From Mermis nigrescens (Eukaryota; Nematoda; Enoplea; Mermithida; Mermithidae): a stretch of DNA of 64,000 nucleotides. This document shows, piece after piece, positions 47,488-58,050 of this stretch. The stretch is taken from contig JAVLUZ010000145.1 in the NCBI GenBank assembly GCA_036768485.1, positions 3,030,756-3,094,755 on the forward strand. The letters run 5' to 3'. Under the pieces are notes generated by a model that did no database searches, was not told where the DNA came from, and saw only the letters and a program-made list of their open reading frames with translations. Positions within the stretch are counted from its first letter, which is position 1. Every line of letters begins with the position of its first letter. A program made the position numbers and the translations under genes.

Positions 47488-48054
47488 CAGGCCCTTAGCC
47501 GTGAATTTTATTCCGAGGGGGACAACAAATTTTGGAAGTCAAATATCTCGAGAACAATTGTCGGACAGTCAAAAATGAAGGCATTTTTGAACGTTTTTTA
47601 ATGAGCTCTATACAATGGTGAAAAAAATTGCATCAAAAAAGTTTAAACCTTTTTCAGTCTATTTCATACTTGTAATACACAAAAAATCTATCGTTTAAAC
47701 TAGCTGCGCAACTGATTTCTCATCGTACAGTCCATAAACAATTTCTTAAACTTGTCAATCTTTGTGCTCTGCAAAGAAAATCAAGCAGAAAATTGGTGAC
47801 TAGGCGCGAAGCGCCGGGAAAATGAGACATTTTTTCCATGTCTAACTCAGATTTGAACGGTTTAAACGACAAAAACTATATAGAAACAAATAATCCGGCG
47901 CGAAGCGTTACCAAATTTTGCATTTACTAGCTCAAAAGCACAGAGAAAACCTGTTTTGGCAATTTTGTGAATGCTCTTCGAGAATTTTTTATTTTTCCCC
48001 CATTTTTGGGACTCTTGTGAGAAACGAAATTCTTTTTGGTTTTGGGGCGACAAC
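47488..48054. mobile_element. IJ-family element, right end lost
   Basis: It begins CAGGCCCTTAGCCGTG and shares TATCTCGAGAAC, TCTAACTCAGATTTGAACG and GAAAACCTGTTTTGGC with 41079-44401. It is the empty-site reference for the H insertion. Exact hairpin motif at 47803-47815. Confidence 0.72.
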
Positions 48055-48463
48055 CGGGTACATGATCTTGGGGGATTTCACCCCCCCTCTCCCCGCAGAA
48101 TCATTTTTCGCCCCTCCGCAAAAAATTTTTCACCCCCCCAGAATTGGCGATTTTTCAAAAGTTTCTTAAACTTACCTGAAAATTGGTAGAAAAAAGTGTC
48201 TTTTTAAGGGTTTTTGGCTATCTATTTGCTCAAAATCGCCAAATTTTCGGCGCTTCGCGCCATATATTCATGTGTTAAGCGATATATTGGTCAATTTATT
48301 CGACTTTTTTCGAAATTTTTTTCATGATTTAATGCTCTAGAAGGATAGAGTATCGTCATAAACGCCAAAAAACGATGTTTTTTAACGCGCACCGGCCATT
48401 TTTGGGCCCAAAAAAGGCACTTTAGGTTTTCACCCCCCAGAATTCCCATACTGTGCGTGTATG
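48055..48463 (+). mobile_element. E-family MITE
   Basis: It begins CGGGTACATGATCTTGGGG and ends ACTGTGCGTGTATG, 409 bp. Flanks GCGACAAC and GTGACAAC agree at 7 of 8. Exact hairpin motif at 48249-48261. It is nested at the edge of an IJ copy. Confidence 0.85.
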
Positions 48464-48669
48464 GTGACAACTTCCCCCTCGTCCTTCTCCCCTCGGCTGC
48501 GCGGCCTGCACGTGCGTAAGGACAGTATATTTTCCCTCCAAATTTTTTCGCACATATAGCTTGCATTCAGAAATTCTAGGCAACGGTCGGCATGAACAAA
48601 TCTGCTCTCGCTTTCGCTTTATTTTGCAAATATTTTCCTGTTTCCTGTCTAAAAAATTATAACTTTTAG

Positions 48670-48915
48670 ACATTTTTCCTACCGTAATTTTTCCACCCTA
48701 AAAATCGATCCGGCGATCGTATGCGATGCGTGCATCGGCGCAAATATCCAATGCAACGGCGTTGTGTTGCTGGAAAAATATTTGCTGGAAGACGCGCTCG
48801 AAGGTGAAGCGTCGACAGGTGGGCTATTGCCACCCGTTGCCAAAAAATCCAAGATGGCCACGGGCCAAAGGTTCAGTCAGGCAGAATTATATTCCCTTTG
48901 GATCGGTCTCTTTAG
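48670..48915 (+). CDS. PRKDC: PRKDC exon 21 (FAT region)
   Basis: FSTLKIDPAIVCDACIGAN and GVVLLEKYLLEDALEG align with human HAALLSLDPAAVSAGCLAS and GIRLLEEALLRLLPAE. QAELYSLWIGLFR matches PDVLRWVELAKLYRS. The acceptor TTTAG ends at 48669 and the donor GTGAAC starts at 48916. One base enters and two leave. At 82 codons it is one of the longest exons here. Confidence 0.93.
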
Positions 48916-49330
48916 GTGAACTTTTTAAATTAATTAATTAAATTGAATTAAATTCTCGAAATAAATTTCAAATTCTATCCCGAAATTCCGTCGCCACACT
49001 CGTGAAATTCGGCTATTTAGCCCCCTCGATTTAACTCTAGATTCGAGATATTGGTTTGTTGTGGCTTACAACGTTTCATTCTTTGTATCCACTTGAACGT
49101 TACACTCGCTTTGGAGTTTAAGCTTGAAATTTGGTTTTTTTAAATTTTCAATTAAAGGACGAAAAGCTGCATTCATTTTTTGTTTGAAATTCAATTAGGT
49201 GTAGTTACTATAACGAATAACTGATTAAATGGCATAAAATAACATTATTCCGTAACTGGAATAATATGAGCTGAAATTTCACACTTGTTACTAACTTCGC
49301 TGGCTGGCATTGGTCACGAAACGAGTCAAT
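48916..49330. other. Start of intron 21, AT-rich
   Basis: No feature recognised before the minisatellite begins. Confidence 0.5.
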
Positions 49331-49339
49331 AAAACGGAT

Positions 49340-50104
49340 AATAAATTAAGCAATTATATGCTGAACAATAATAAATTAATCAATAATATGCTAAATAATA
49401 ATAAATTAATCAGTTATAGTATACAAAATATCAAATAAATCATAAATAAATATTGATAATAATAAATTAATCAATAATATGCTAAATAATGATAAATTAA
49501 GCCATAATAGTTTACAAAATATCAAATAAATCAAAAATAAATATTGATAATTATAAATTAATCAATAATATGCTGAATAATAATAAATTAATCAATTTTA
49601 GTATACAAAATATCAAATAAATCAAAAATAAATATTGATAAATAATAAATTAATCAATAATATGCTGAATAATAATAAATTAAACCATAATAGTATACAA
49701 AATATCAAATAAATCATAAATAAATATCGATAATAATAAATTAATCAATAATATGCTAAATAATGATAAATTAAGCCATAATAGTGTACAAAATATCGGA
49801 TAAATCATAAATAAATATTGATAATAATAAATTAATCAATAATCTGCTAAGCAATGATAAATTAATCAATTATACTATACAAAATATCAAATAGATCATA
49901 AATAAATATTGATAATAATAAATTGATTAATAATATGCTAAATAATAATAAATTAAGCCAAAATAGTATACAAAATATAAAATAAATCATAAATAAATAT
50001 TGATAATAATAAATTGATTAATAATATGCTAAATAATAATAAATTAAGCCAAAATAGTATACAAAATATAAAATAAATCATAAATAAATATTGATAATAA
50101 CAAA
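49340..50104. repeat. 91-bp minisatellite ending at exon 22
   Basis: The block TACAAAATAT recurs with a steady period of 91-92 bases (near 49422, 49513, 49604, 49696, 49787, 49878, 49969, 50060). Units contain AATTAATCAATAATATGCT. The last unit runs to within about five bases of the exon 22 acceptor AG. Confidence 0.92.
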
Positions 50105-50108
50105 TCAG

Positions 50109-50247
50109 GTTGTACAAATCGATGAATGAGTGCGAAGCCGTTAGGGCCATTTTTACGGATCACTTGCCAACCAGTCCTTGGACCAAAATGGCTCTGGAAA
50201 ACGAATTTCATTGCGATTACGCTTTAGCTGTAGAGAATTATACGCAA
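50109..50247 (+). CDS. PRKDC: PRKDC exon 22 (FAT region)
   Basis: LYKSMNECEAVRAIFTDHL matches human LYRSIGEYDVLRGIFTSEI, and NEFHCDYALAVENYTQ matches ARSDYSEAAKQYDEAL. The acceptor AATCAG ends at 50108, directly after a 91-bp minisatellite, and has almost no pyrimidine tract. The donor GTATGT starts at 50248. It finishes an Arg codon and ends in phase 0. Confidence 0.93.
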
Positions 50248-50558
50248 GTATGTATGAGTACCCTTTATTTAAATGGTAAAAAATAAATTCTTTTTTAAAA
50301 ACTTAAAAAAAAATTTGAATGAATCAATCAATTAAACATTAAATGGAGCCTTATAGGTTTTAGCTAAATGGTCTTTTCTCGTCAACTTTTTATATAACGG
50401 AAAGTTTCTGATAGAACTGCGCTTTGGCCACAATTCAATATTGACCGTGACCTTTTTCATCATTTGCAAAAATCAAAAAAAATTGAAAAATACTTTAAAA
50501 ATGGAAGCATGTGAAAAAATTTCGAAAAAAACAGATTAAAGGAAATAGAGAGTGGAGC

Positions 50559-50756
50559 CGTTGGGCGGATTTAGGGGGGGCGGCCGCCTTCCCCCCCCAT
50601 TGGCCCAAAATAGTGCGCAAAATTAAGCATTTTGGAGCAATTTTTAGTGATTTTCGGGTTAAAACGGCTAATTTTCCCGCCCAAGTCAGGTTTTCGCCCC
50701 CCCCCCTTAGGGGTACCGCCCCCCCCCCCCTTAGGAAAATCCTAGATCCGCCACTG
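50559..50756. mobile_element. A-family MITE
   Basis: It begins CGTTGGGCGGATTTAGG and ends TAGATCCGCCACTG. Flanks AGTGGAGC and AGTGGAAG agree at 6 of 8. It has long G and C runs. Confidence 0.8.
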
Positions 50757-50879
50757 AGTGGAAGCTACACGAAATATTTTTTGGGATGGTGCTCGATTTT
50801 GAACATGGATGGAGCGCCATTCCGTGCATCTTGACTTTTTATTGCTAATTTTTGTGTGCTGTTGTATCATCTTATCTTC

Positions 50880-51075
50880 ATACATGTGGCGGCTCAAAAT
50901 TTACGGTGTGGGAGGTCCCCGGTCGACCTGCAATTTTAGGCCAAAAATGGCAAAAAAGGCATTCGAAAACGGCCAAAAAACGCAAGTTTTCACCATAAAT
51001 CGAGGAAGGGTCAAAAATTTTCTTACTTCGGGGCATAAGGGATCACCAACTTTTGGTGGCGGATCCCCGTAACAC
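50880..51075 (+). mobile_element. L-family MITE
   Basis: It begins CATACATGTGGCGGCTCAAA and ends near GGCGGATCCCCGTAACACG. A reverse G element follows directly. Confidence 0.6.
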
Positions 51076-51079
51076 GTAG

Positions 51080-51318
51080 AGGTGACGGGAGGGGGGGGGG
51101 GTTCGGGAGTATGCACCCCTCCCCCAGAAACCCAAATACCCCTCCCCCAGAATTCAATTTTCGAAAACTTGTTTTTTCCCAATTTTTTGATGCCAATGGA
51201 TAGTGCTCGATAAGAAACGTCGAAAAATGGTGTTTTTTTCGTCATACCACCATTTTTGAGGCCATTTTTTGACCTTTGAAACATCTTGCATCCCTCCAGA
51301 ATTTTGGTGCTGCCCACC
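51080..51318 (-). mobile_element. G-family MITE
   Basis: It shares TGCCAATGGATAGTGCTCGA and the end GGTGCTGCCCACCTCATG with the other reverse G copies. Target duplication is unclear. A degraded L-like piece lies at 51549-51710. Confidence 0.65.
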
Positions 51319-51831
51319 TCATGATCCCTATCCCCCTCTTGCATGTATGCTTGTTTTATTCATTTATCATGCCATGTGAAATGCGATCATTTTGTTAACG
51401 TATATACGTAAAATTATGGACCCATTAATAAGGCATAGGCTGGACGCATTGCATTATACATACTTGGAAATTAATCAATTCGAATCGCTTTCGTCGACAA
51501 GGCGTACTTTAACATAGTTTCCTTCTTGTGATTGACCCATGTTAATAGCCGAAAATTTTGGTAGGGGAGTCGATATTTTGGGAGGATGGTGGGTTTACTG
51601 ACCTTGTTTTTTTGACCAAAAATGGCAAAAAAGCGCCTTAAAATGGCCTTAATCTGCACGTTTGTGCCAAAAATAAGGGGTGGTAAAGAATTTTAGACTT
51701 TGGGGAAATTGGGGTACCGTTTTTATCAAAATGTGGAAAAACGACTGAAATAACTTTAAAATGCAGGGTTTTGCCATAGATTCTAGGTTGAAAATTTTAT
51801 TTTTTGTATAATTTCGGTTTGGTGTCGCCCA

Positions 51832-52017
51832 CGGTGACGGATCCGGGATTTTCCTAAGGGGGGCGGTACTCCTAAGGGGAGGGGCGGAACTATGACTTGG
51901 GCGGAAAAATTAGCCGTTCTGACCTAAAAATCGCTCAAAAATCCCTAATTTTGCGCACTATGTTGGGCCAATCGCAGGGAGGGCGGCCGCCCCCCTGCCC
52001 CCTTAAATCCGCCCCTG
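51832..52017. mobile_element. A-family MITE
   Basis: It begins CGGTGACGGATCCGGGA and ends AAATCCGCCCCTG. Flanks GTCGCCCA and TTCACCCA agree at 6 of 8. It ends 230 bases before exon 23. Confidence 0.78.
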
Positions 52018-52245
52018 TTCACCCATCTCCGTTCGGCACCTACATATGTATGTACGCCGTTGTCTGTTTTATATCCTAATCCTGCTCAGCACTCATTTTG
52101 AACATTTTGTTCTTGTTTAGGCTGTTTTTTTGTGGTCGTTAATTCTATAATTCTCTTTTGTGTATATTTGTTGAGCCTTTCTTATTCAGACCGCGCATTC
52201 TTGCAAAAACTTTTTTTTCGCTCGAGAAATCTGCATTTTCTCTAG

Positions 52246-52347
52246 GCTCTTAAAGAATTCGCCGAAAAATGCACAGATTCTTGCTCGGAAATTTTAAGCG
52301 ACGTATTAAACGCAGAGGCCGATTATTGGGAGGAGTCGAGACTTCAA
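52246..52347 (+). CDS. PRKDC: PRKDC exon 23 (FAT region)
   Basis: ALKEFAEKC and AEADYWEESRLQ align with human EALNKQDW and EAEKDFWELASLD. The acceptor TCTAG ends at 52245 after a T-rich stretch and the donor GTAGAT starts at 52348. Both junctions are phase 0, 34 codons. Confidence 0.88.
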
Positions 52348-52507
52348 GTAGATTAAATTTATTTCATGCGCTTTTTCTGCTCATCAATTAATTTGCAGCT
52401 ATTTTTAGTTGCATTTTAATTACAACAATTTTTAAATTGTTTAAATTTTCAATAATTATTATAAATTTTATATATTAAAATTACAATTTTGCTAATTCAA
52501 TATTTAG

Positions 52508-52616
52508 TGCCTATGTTTATTGAACGACGGAAAATTTGGCTGACGTCACGGCCAGGTCTGTGGATCCTGAGCACTTGGATCTCAGCAAAATTTGGGACGA
52601 TGAAGCTTACAAGTTT
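52508..52616 (+). CDS. PRKDC: PRKDC exon 24, frameshifted
   Basis: The exon starts CLCLLND, matching human CYNHLAE, then hits a stop at 52541-52543 in that frame. From about 52523 another frame reads ENLADVTARSVDPEHLDLSK then IWDDEAYKF, matching human [28 protein letters not shown]. The acceptor ATTTAG ends at 52507 and the donor GTAAAG starts at 52617. Both neighbouring junctions are phase 0, yet the length is 109, so one base is extra or two are missing. The break lies where human DNA-PKcs has the Trp of AEWKSL. It could be an assembly error, an allele defect or early pseudogene decay. Confidence 0.8.
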
Positions 52617-52691
52617 GTAAAGAATAGAAGAAATACGAATAAAAAATAAGCAATTAAAAAAGAATAATAACAAATACGTATATGCATGTAT

Positions 52692-55600
52692 CATAGGTAG
52701 CGCGTTAGCGCGTACCTATAATATACTTGGGTACCCCCAACACCTGGGCACCCCCCCTACAGCTATAACAGGACACTTCTGGAAGGTGCGGTTTTTTTAA
52801 AAGAAAGATAATAAAAAAAATCGCTGCCCGTGTTTTTTTGTTTTTCTTGAAACTCAAAATTGACTGTGTAAAGAAGGTGTAAAGTTTTTGTGTAACGTTA
52901 TAACATAGGACAAATTTTGGGACCTTTTTACTGCGGCATGTGGACAACTGAGTATTGATGACTCGAAGGATTGAACAGAATAGGATAATAGAGGGATGAA
53001 TTCTACAGATGACACTTTTTTGTTTTTTGAAATTCGCATTATTTATCGAACGGCAGTGTAAAGAGTGCGAAAATCTGGGGTGAAAAAGCACTTTTTGGTC
53101 GAGTTTTTCAACCTTCCTATGTCCGATACTAACTCCGGTTATGAGGTTTTTAAAATGTTTACGATCAGAAATGTAGAGCGAATCGTAAGATTCTGCATAT
53201 AAGCAAAGTCTTGCTATGCTCTATGGTGAGTTAGATCCTGGGGTTTAAAGTTTACACTCTAGTGGATGGTGTAAAAAAACGGATTTTAACTAAGATTTCT
53301 CTGCCAAATTTTTCCGCTTATGAGTCAGTGCAAATCGAAGACAGCATTAATAAAGTGCCTCACAGGGGCTAAACATCGCAGCAAACCGCATTTAAAAAAA
53401 CGCAATATTGAGTTATTTATGGGGGTGTAAAGTTCGAAATCAGAGGTAAAAAATGGGCTAAAAAACACGTTTTTTCCGAAGTTTGATTGATAAATCATGC
53501 CAAATAATTTTTGCAACAGAATTTTGGCACACAGGAATGTACTACGATTTAAAAGCTACAAATTGTACCAAACCGAATTTCTTTAAACTCAATGGGGAGT
53601 TCGGTACGGAATTTTAAAGTTTACAGTGTTCTAAATGATGGAAAATACGTTTTTGTTGCGTTTTTTGTTCGCCACTTTCTCCGTCCAGAAGTCGGGATAA
53701 GTCTAATAGAATAAAAATAAAGTGCTTTATATCGGGTGCATGTCAAAGCAAATTGTCTATACATTAATATTTAGCGAGTGTAAAGTCAAAAATTTGGAGT
53801 TTTAAATGCGTTTCTGTCTTGTTTTTTTCTGCCTGCTTCTCCGGTTACGAGTCAGGGACACGGTTATCAAGACTAGAAATGGACCAGGAATCAAATTTGA
53901 TATGCCAGTCTGGCGCATATGTTTACACTCTACGGTGTTGTAAAGTAGTTTACACCAATTGTTAGTTTGCCCATAGAACATTATGTAGACTTAATTTTTT
54001 CATAAATATTAATCGTAATATCGGAACAATATCAAAATTACGAATCTGACTAAAATCTTCTTTACACTAGGTGTTTACATGAAGTTTACACTACATATAT
54101 ATTTATCTTCGTTTTTGAGCATTCCTGAAACCTAATTTTTTCTTGGAGCCTAGAAGTTTTCAAAGGATCAAATGTGAGACGTCACGTAGGCGCGTTTGTT
54201 TACATCCAACAGTGATGTAAAGTAGTTTACATTCATTGTTTATATGTCCTCAGACCATTGTAGAGACATAATTTTTTCATGAATGTTGATCATAATATCC
54301 GAGTAATTTTTTACACTGCATGTTAGCCTTTGTTCTAGAGCATTGCAAAAATCGAAATTTTTTCCTGAGATATGAAAATTTACAGGGAATGAAATATAAA
54401 CGTCAATTGGGCGCGCTTGCTTACACTCAGCAGTATTGCAAAGTGGTTTAAACCTAATGTTTATTGTCTTTAAAACATTATGGAGACTCGTTTTTCCATA
54501 AATGTTGAAAGAAATATCGGAGCAATATCAAAATTACGAATCCGACTAAAATATTCTTTACGCTATGTGTTTGTGTAAAGTTTACGTTACGTGTTAACCC
54601 TAATTCAATAGACTTGCAGAGACTTTGTAACTGAAGTCAAGAAATTTTCAAGGATTCATATGTGAGACATCAATTAAGTGAGTTTGTTTACCCTCAAAAG
54701 TAATCTAAAGTGATTTAAAAATTGTGTTCAAGTGTCCTTAGATCATTGAAGAGATGTAATTTTGTCTTAAATGGGTTGCATTAAAGTTAAATCTTTCTTA
54801 GCCGTGTTTATAATATGTTTCACAAAATCTTGCACATGGAGAGCTATCGTTTAATTGATGTAAATTGCCTACAAAAGTGGTTTAAAATGAACCAGCAATC
54901 ACACTACTGTGCACAGAAGTCGACAAAGATATACAGCTTTATTGTAATCATGTACATTAATAAGCCGTAAACTGTTAGTATTCTCTACACCTAGTAGTTG
55001 TGTAAAGTTTGCACTATTCATTTGTTGTTAATATGTAGTCTATACTACAAATTTATTTTACTACCAAATCAAAGCGTTAGTGTTCCTTACATTTGATATT
55101 TGCGTGAAGTTTTTGAATTTTTGCCGAAAATCTTTGCCTTCTAATTTACCAACATCCCGCCTTTTCCATTTTCTTGAAGTTTAAAATCTTTTATAATTCT
55201 CTCATAATTTAATGGTAGGTTTTAACTTTAAGTTTCTCTTGGTTTGCAACTCTCGCTTAGCAAGCTCATTTTTCAAAACTTTTTCATAGTGATCAGATTA
55301 GTTGCTTTTAGTTTGGAATTGGTGGACGGTCGTTATTTTATTACTCGGCTTAAATAAACCAAGTGACTATCTTTTGATTATTTTCTTCATCGCAAATTCA
55401 AACACCCAATTTTCAATTTGAAAATTGACCCAATTTTCAATTTGAAAATTGATCCAATTTTCAATTTGAAAATTGAAAATTGGGTGTTTTCAATTTCAAA
55501 AGTCACAACACATTGTGCTTGTGTATTGATTGAGTGAGGATTTGCAATTTGAATTCGTTGGTTAAATTTTTGTGCTTGATTATAAGTGAACTGCACATTA

Positions 55601-56556
55601 AGAAGAAATAACTTTAATGCAGTTTTAATTTGAAAATGGATGGTGTCAATAAGGTTGTCTTGTTTAAAAAGGATAATGCTGATGTTAAGAACAATATTGT
55701 TTTCCGCGTTCTTGGACTGTTGTCATTATTGTGGCATGTTACTGATTGTGTTTACTGACTGATGTACTGAAATCACGCTAATTAAAAGTAGTGTACTAGC
55801 AAAGAAAAATGCTCCGATGGAACAAAAAAGATGAATATACTTGGAATTGTGGATTATTATGGATGTAAAAGGAGGGGACTAGGAAAAATCTACCTAAAGT
55901 CGGAAAATCTGCTAAAAATCACACTTTCTCTAAGCAACGCAAAAAATCGATGTATATTCTGCGGCCTCTAAAAAAGTGTCTTTTTTAAATAATGTTCGAA
56001 GTTTCAGATAAGAGTGTATAAACGAAATCTATCAAGGTTACTTTTTTAAATTGCTGGCACCTGATTGATAGAAAACTAAGAGGTATTGTATTTAAAGTTG
56101 TTTTGTTTTATGAGCATTATAGCAAGCAAAGCAGGAGCCGATTGATTAGTGCACACAATCGTTTCGGGCATGCTAGTGTATCTACATTAAGTCTGTTTCA
56201 AGTCAACTTACGTGTTTCCTACTGTTTTTAACCAACCATGTCTTCAATTGTCTTCGATGTTTGCTATTTCATTCAATTGGCTTGGAAGACTGTTAGTTTA
56301 CTTAATATCATTTCCCATAGCTACTGCATAGCTAACGTGCTGCTGTTTCAATCATTGTTATGGTTGAATATTTATTTTAATCTGTTGGCCGCAGAATATA
56401 CATCGATTTTTTGCGTTGCTTAGAGAAAGTGTGATTTTTAGCAGATTTTCCGACTTTAGGTAGATTTTTCCTAGTCCCCTCCTTTTACATCCATAATAAT
56501 CCACAATTCCAAGTATATTCATCTTTTTTGTTCCATCGGAGCATTTTTCTTTGCTT
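52692..56556 (+). mobile_element. H-family repeat, 3.9-kb copy
   Basis: It begins ATAGGTAGCGCGTTAGCGCG, contains at least four degenerate units of about 220-265 bases that each carry GTTTACA and GTAAAGTAGTTTA, and closes with two inverted arms (55797-55978 and 56388-56556). It makes up most of intron 24. No protein coding was found. Confidence 0.75.
55400..55492. repeat. Short tandem palindrome array
   Basis: CCAATTTTCAATTTGAAAATTG is itself palindromic in its core and occurs three times in a row with a 24-base period, closing with AAAATTGGGTG that pairs with the opening CACCCAATTTT. The whole block can fold on itself. Confidence 0.85.
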
Positions 56557-57336
56557 ATGTCTCTTCCCAAAGCTTTGTTCAGGTCAATTTATTATAATTC
56601 ATTTTGTTCTCTGACGGTATTGGGAATTCTTTATTTTTCAATTGATTTAATAATTTTCACTAAATTTTTAGTTTTTAAATTTATGTGATAATTTTCGCGA
56701 AGTCAAACTATTGGGATCTTTAACATTTGTTTCGAAAGAAAATTATTTTTCTATTTTTTTATTTTTTTATCTTTTTTATTTTTATTTTTTTATTGATTTT
56801 TTTATCTTATTTATTTATTTTTTTATCCTTTTTTTATCTTTTTTATCTACGAGTCCTTTTTTCGTTTAAATGCTTTTTATTTTTGGCTTATAATCCGTTT
56901 ATAAATTAGAACGAGTTTGTGCGAGTATTAAAAATGAATTTTCGTTTAAGTCCCATATAATTGATGTTATAAGTAGGAGATAATAATGAATGATAAATAT
57001 CAAGTAATATTGTTGTTCTTTTATCCGTCTAATGTTTTTAGTTTGTGATACATTATTAGTAAAAAATATTTGAAATCGTTTTTATGATTCTCGTTCTTGA
57101 GTTGCGCACGTTATCTCAGTTCGCGTATTTTCGTTTCGTTAGTTTTATTTAATTTTTTTAGTTTTTGTTGTTTTTTTCATTCAAAGTTCTACGAGCAAGC
57201 TGTTAACAACATTAATTATGAATTGGGAGTAAAAAATGAGAGAAATATCACAAAATTGCTCGTTTTTTCTCTGAAAATTAATTCTTTTGTTTTTGCTCCT
57301 TTTACATAATACAAGATTTTACAGTTTTTCTTCCAG
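56557..57336. other. End of intron 24, T-rich
   Basis: 56730-56850 is TTTTTAT low-complexity sequence. No convincing coding match was found. Confidence 0.5.
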
Positions 57337-57474
57337 AATGTCTACTTACCTTATTTGATTAAATCTCATTTGAGAAACGCGATCTGCAATGAAGAAAACA
57401 TTGGCGCTAAAAATTGTGTAATAAAGTTTATCGACGATAGTTGCAGAGTAGCGGAGCGGAAACAAACGCTCGAG
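57337..57474 (+). CDS. PRKDC: PRKDC exon 25 (FAT region)
   Basis: VYLPYLIKSHLRNAI and VIKFIDDSCRVAERKQTLE align with human TYLPYMIRSKLKLLL and LLTFIDKAMHGELQKAILE. The acceptor TTCCAG ends at 57336 and the donor GTAATG starts at 57475. Both junctions are phase 0, 46 codons. The intron before it is 4.7 kb because of the H-family repeat. Confidence 0.93.
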
Positions 57475-57776
57475 GTAATGAATTAAAATCGAATCATTAT
57501 CATTTTTTGAAATTTTTTTTTCTTGTTTTTCAAATATTTAATTTGATTTTTAATTTTTCATTTTTTTTAAAGTTTTTTTTTAATTGTTCAAAAATTTTTA
57601 AAATTTTTAATCTCTTTTTTAAATGTTTTTTTAATTTATTTTTTAATTTTTAATTTTTTATAATTTTTTTCACACATCGTTTAATCTGTTGATTAATTCG
57701 TTAACTAATTATATTAATTAATTACATAATTAATTAATTAATTAATTACATAATTAATTAATCCGATTTTTCTCAG

Positions 57777-57875
57777 GAAAAGGAGGCGTTTAATCTTGCC
57801 ATTTTGTCGTTCGTAAAGGGCGAGTACGAAAAGTCGGCATTTTTGTGCCAAAAATTTATCAAGCGGCTTGCGAGG
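57777..57875 (+). CDS. PRKDC: PRKDC exon 26 (FAT region)
   Basis: KEAFNLAILSFVKGEYEKSA plus FLCQKFIKRLAR aligns with human [28 protein letters not shown]. The acceptor TCTCAG ends at 57776 and the donor GTGCCT starts at 57876. Both junctions are phase 0, 33 codons. The next intron is only 62 bases. Confidence 0.87.
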
Positions 57876-57937
57876 GTGCCTTTTTTAAAGTTTACACCTT
57901 GACCTATTACTTTGTTTAAACCGCTTTACACTTCTAG
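57876..57937 (+). other. 62-base intron
   Basis: It is the shortest intron in the gene, from GTGCCT to TTCTAG, between two phase-0 junctions of PRKDC exons 26 and 27. Coding homology on both sides requires it to be removed, since the frame meets TGA at 57900. Confidence 0.85.
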
Positions 57938-58050
57938 GAATGGAGTTTTTTAAACGCGAGCGACGTAACGTCGCGCTGTAGATTCGTCGAAGATTCTCAA
58001 CGCGTCGCTGAAATGGTGCATTTTTTAAGGTTAAGGGCTTGTAAAAGTAA
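57938..58050 (+). CDS. PRKDC: PRKDC exon 27 (FAT region)
   Basis: EWSFLNASDVTSRCRFVEDS then QRVAEMVHFLRLRACK aligns with human [20 protein letters not shown] and QALTEIQEFISF. The acceptor TTCTAG ends at 57937. Two donors lie four bases apart, GTAAGT at 58047 and GTAATT at 58051. Only the second gives the two-base overhang that keeps exon 28 in frame, although the first is the better consensus. Confidence 0.82.

Noticed and set aside
49340..50104. CRISPR-like regular repeat array
   Set aside because: The 91-base units are continuous diverged tandem repeats without unique spacers, inside a eukaryotic intron.
50901..51344. 147-codon open frame on the minus strand
   Set aside because: It spans the junction of an L and a G element and is Pro/Gly-rich from the G/C runs; it is not conserved in other copies.
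52556..52616. Shorter exon 24 starting after the AG at 52554-52555
   Set aside because: It would need a different exon 23 donor, would drop about 19 family residues and would ignore the clear CLCLLND match upstream.
57185..57306. Extra DNA-PKcs exon starting FYEQAVNN after an AG
   Set aside because: It does not match the protein between exons 24 and 25, which join directly in phase 0 as AYKF|NVYLPYL.
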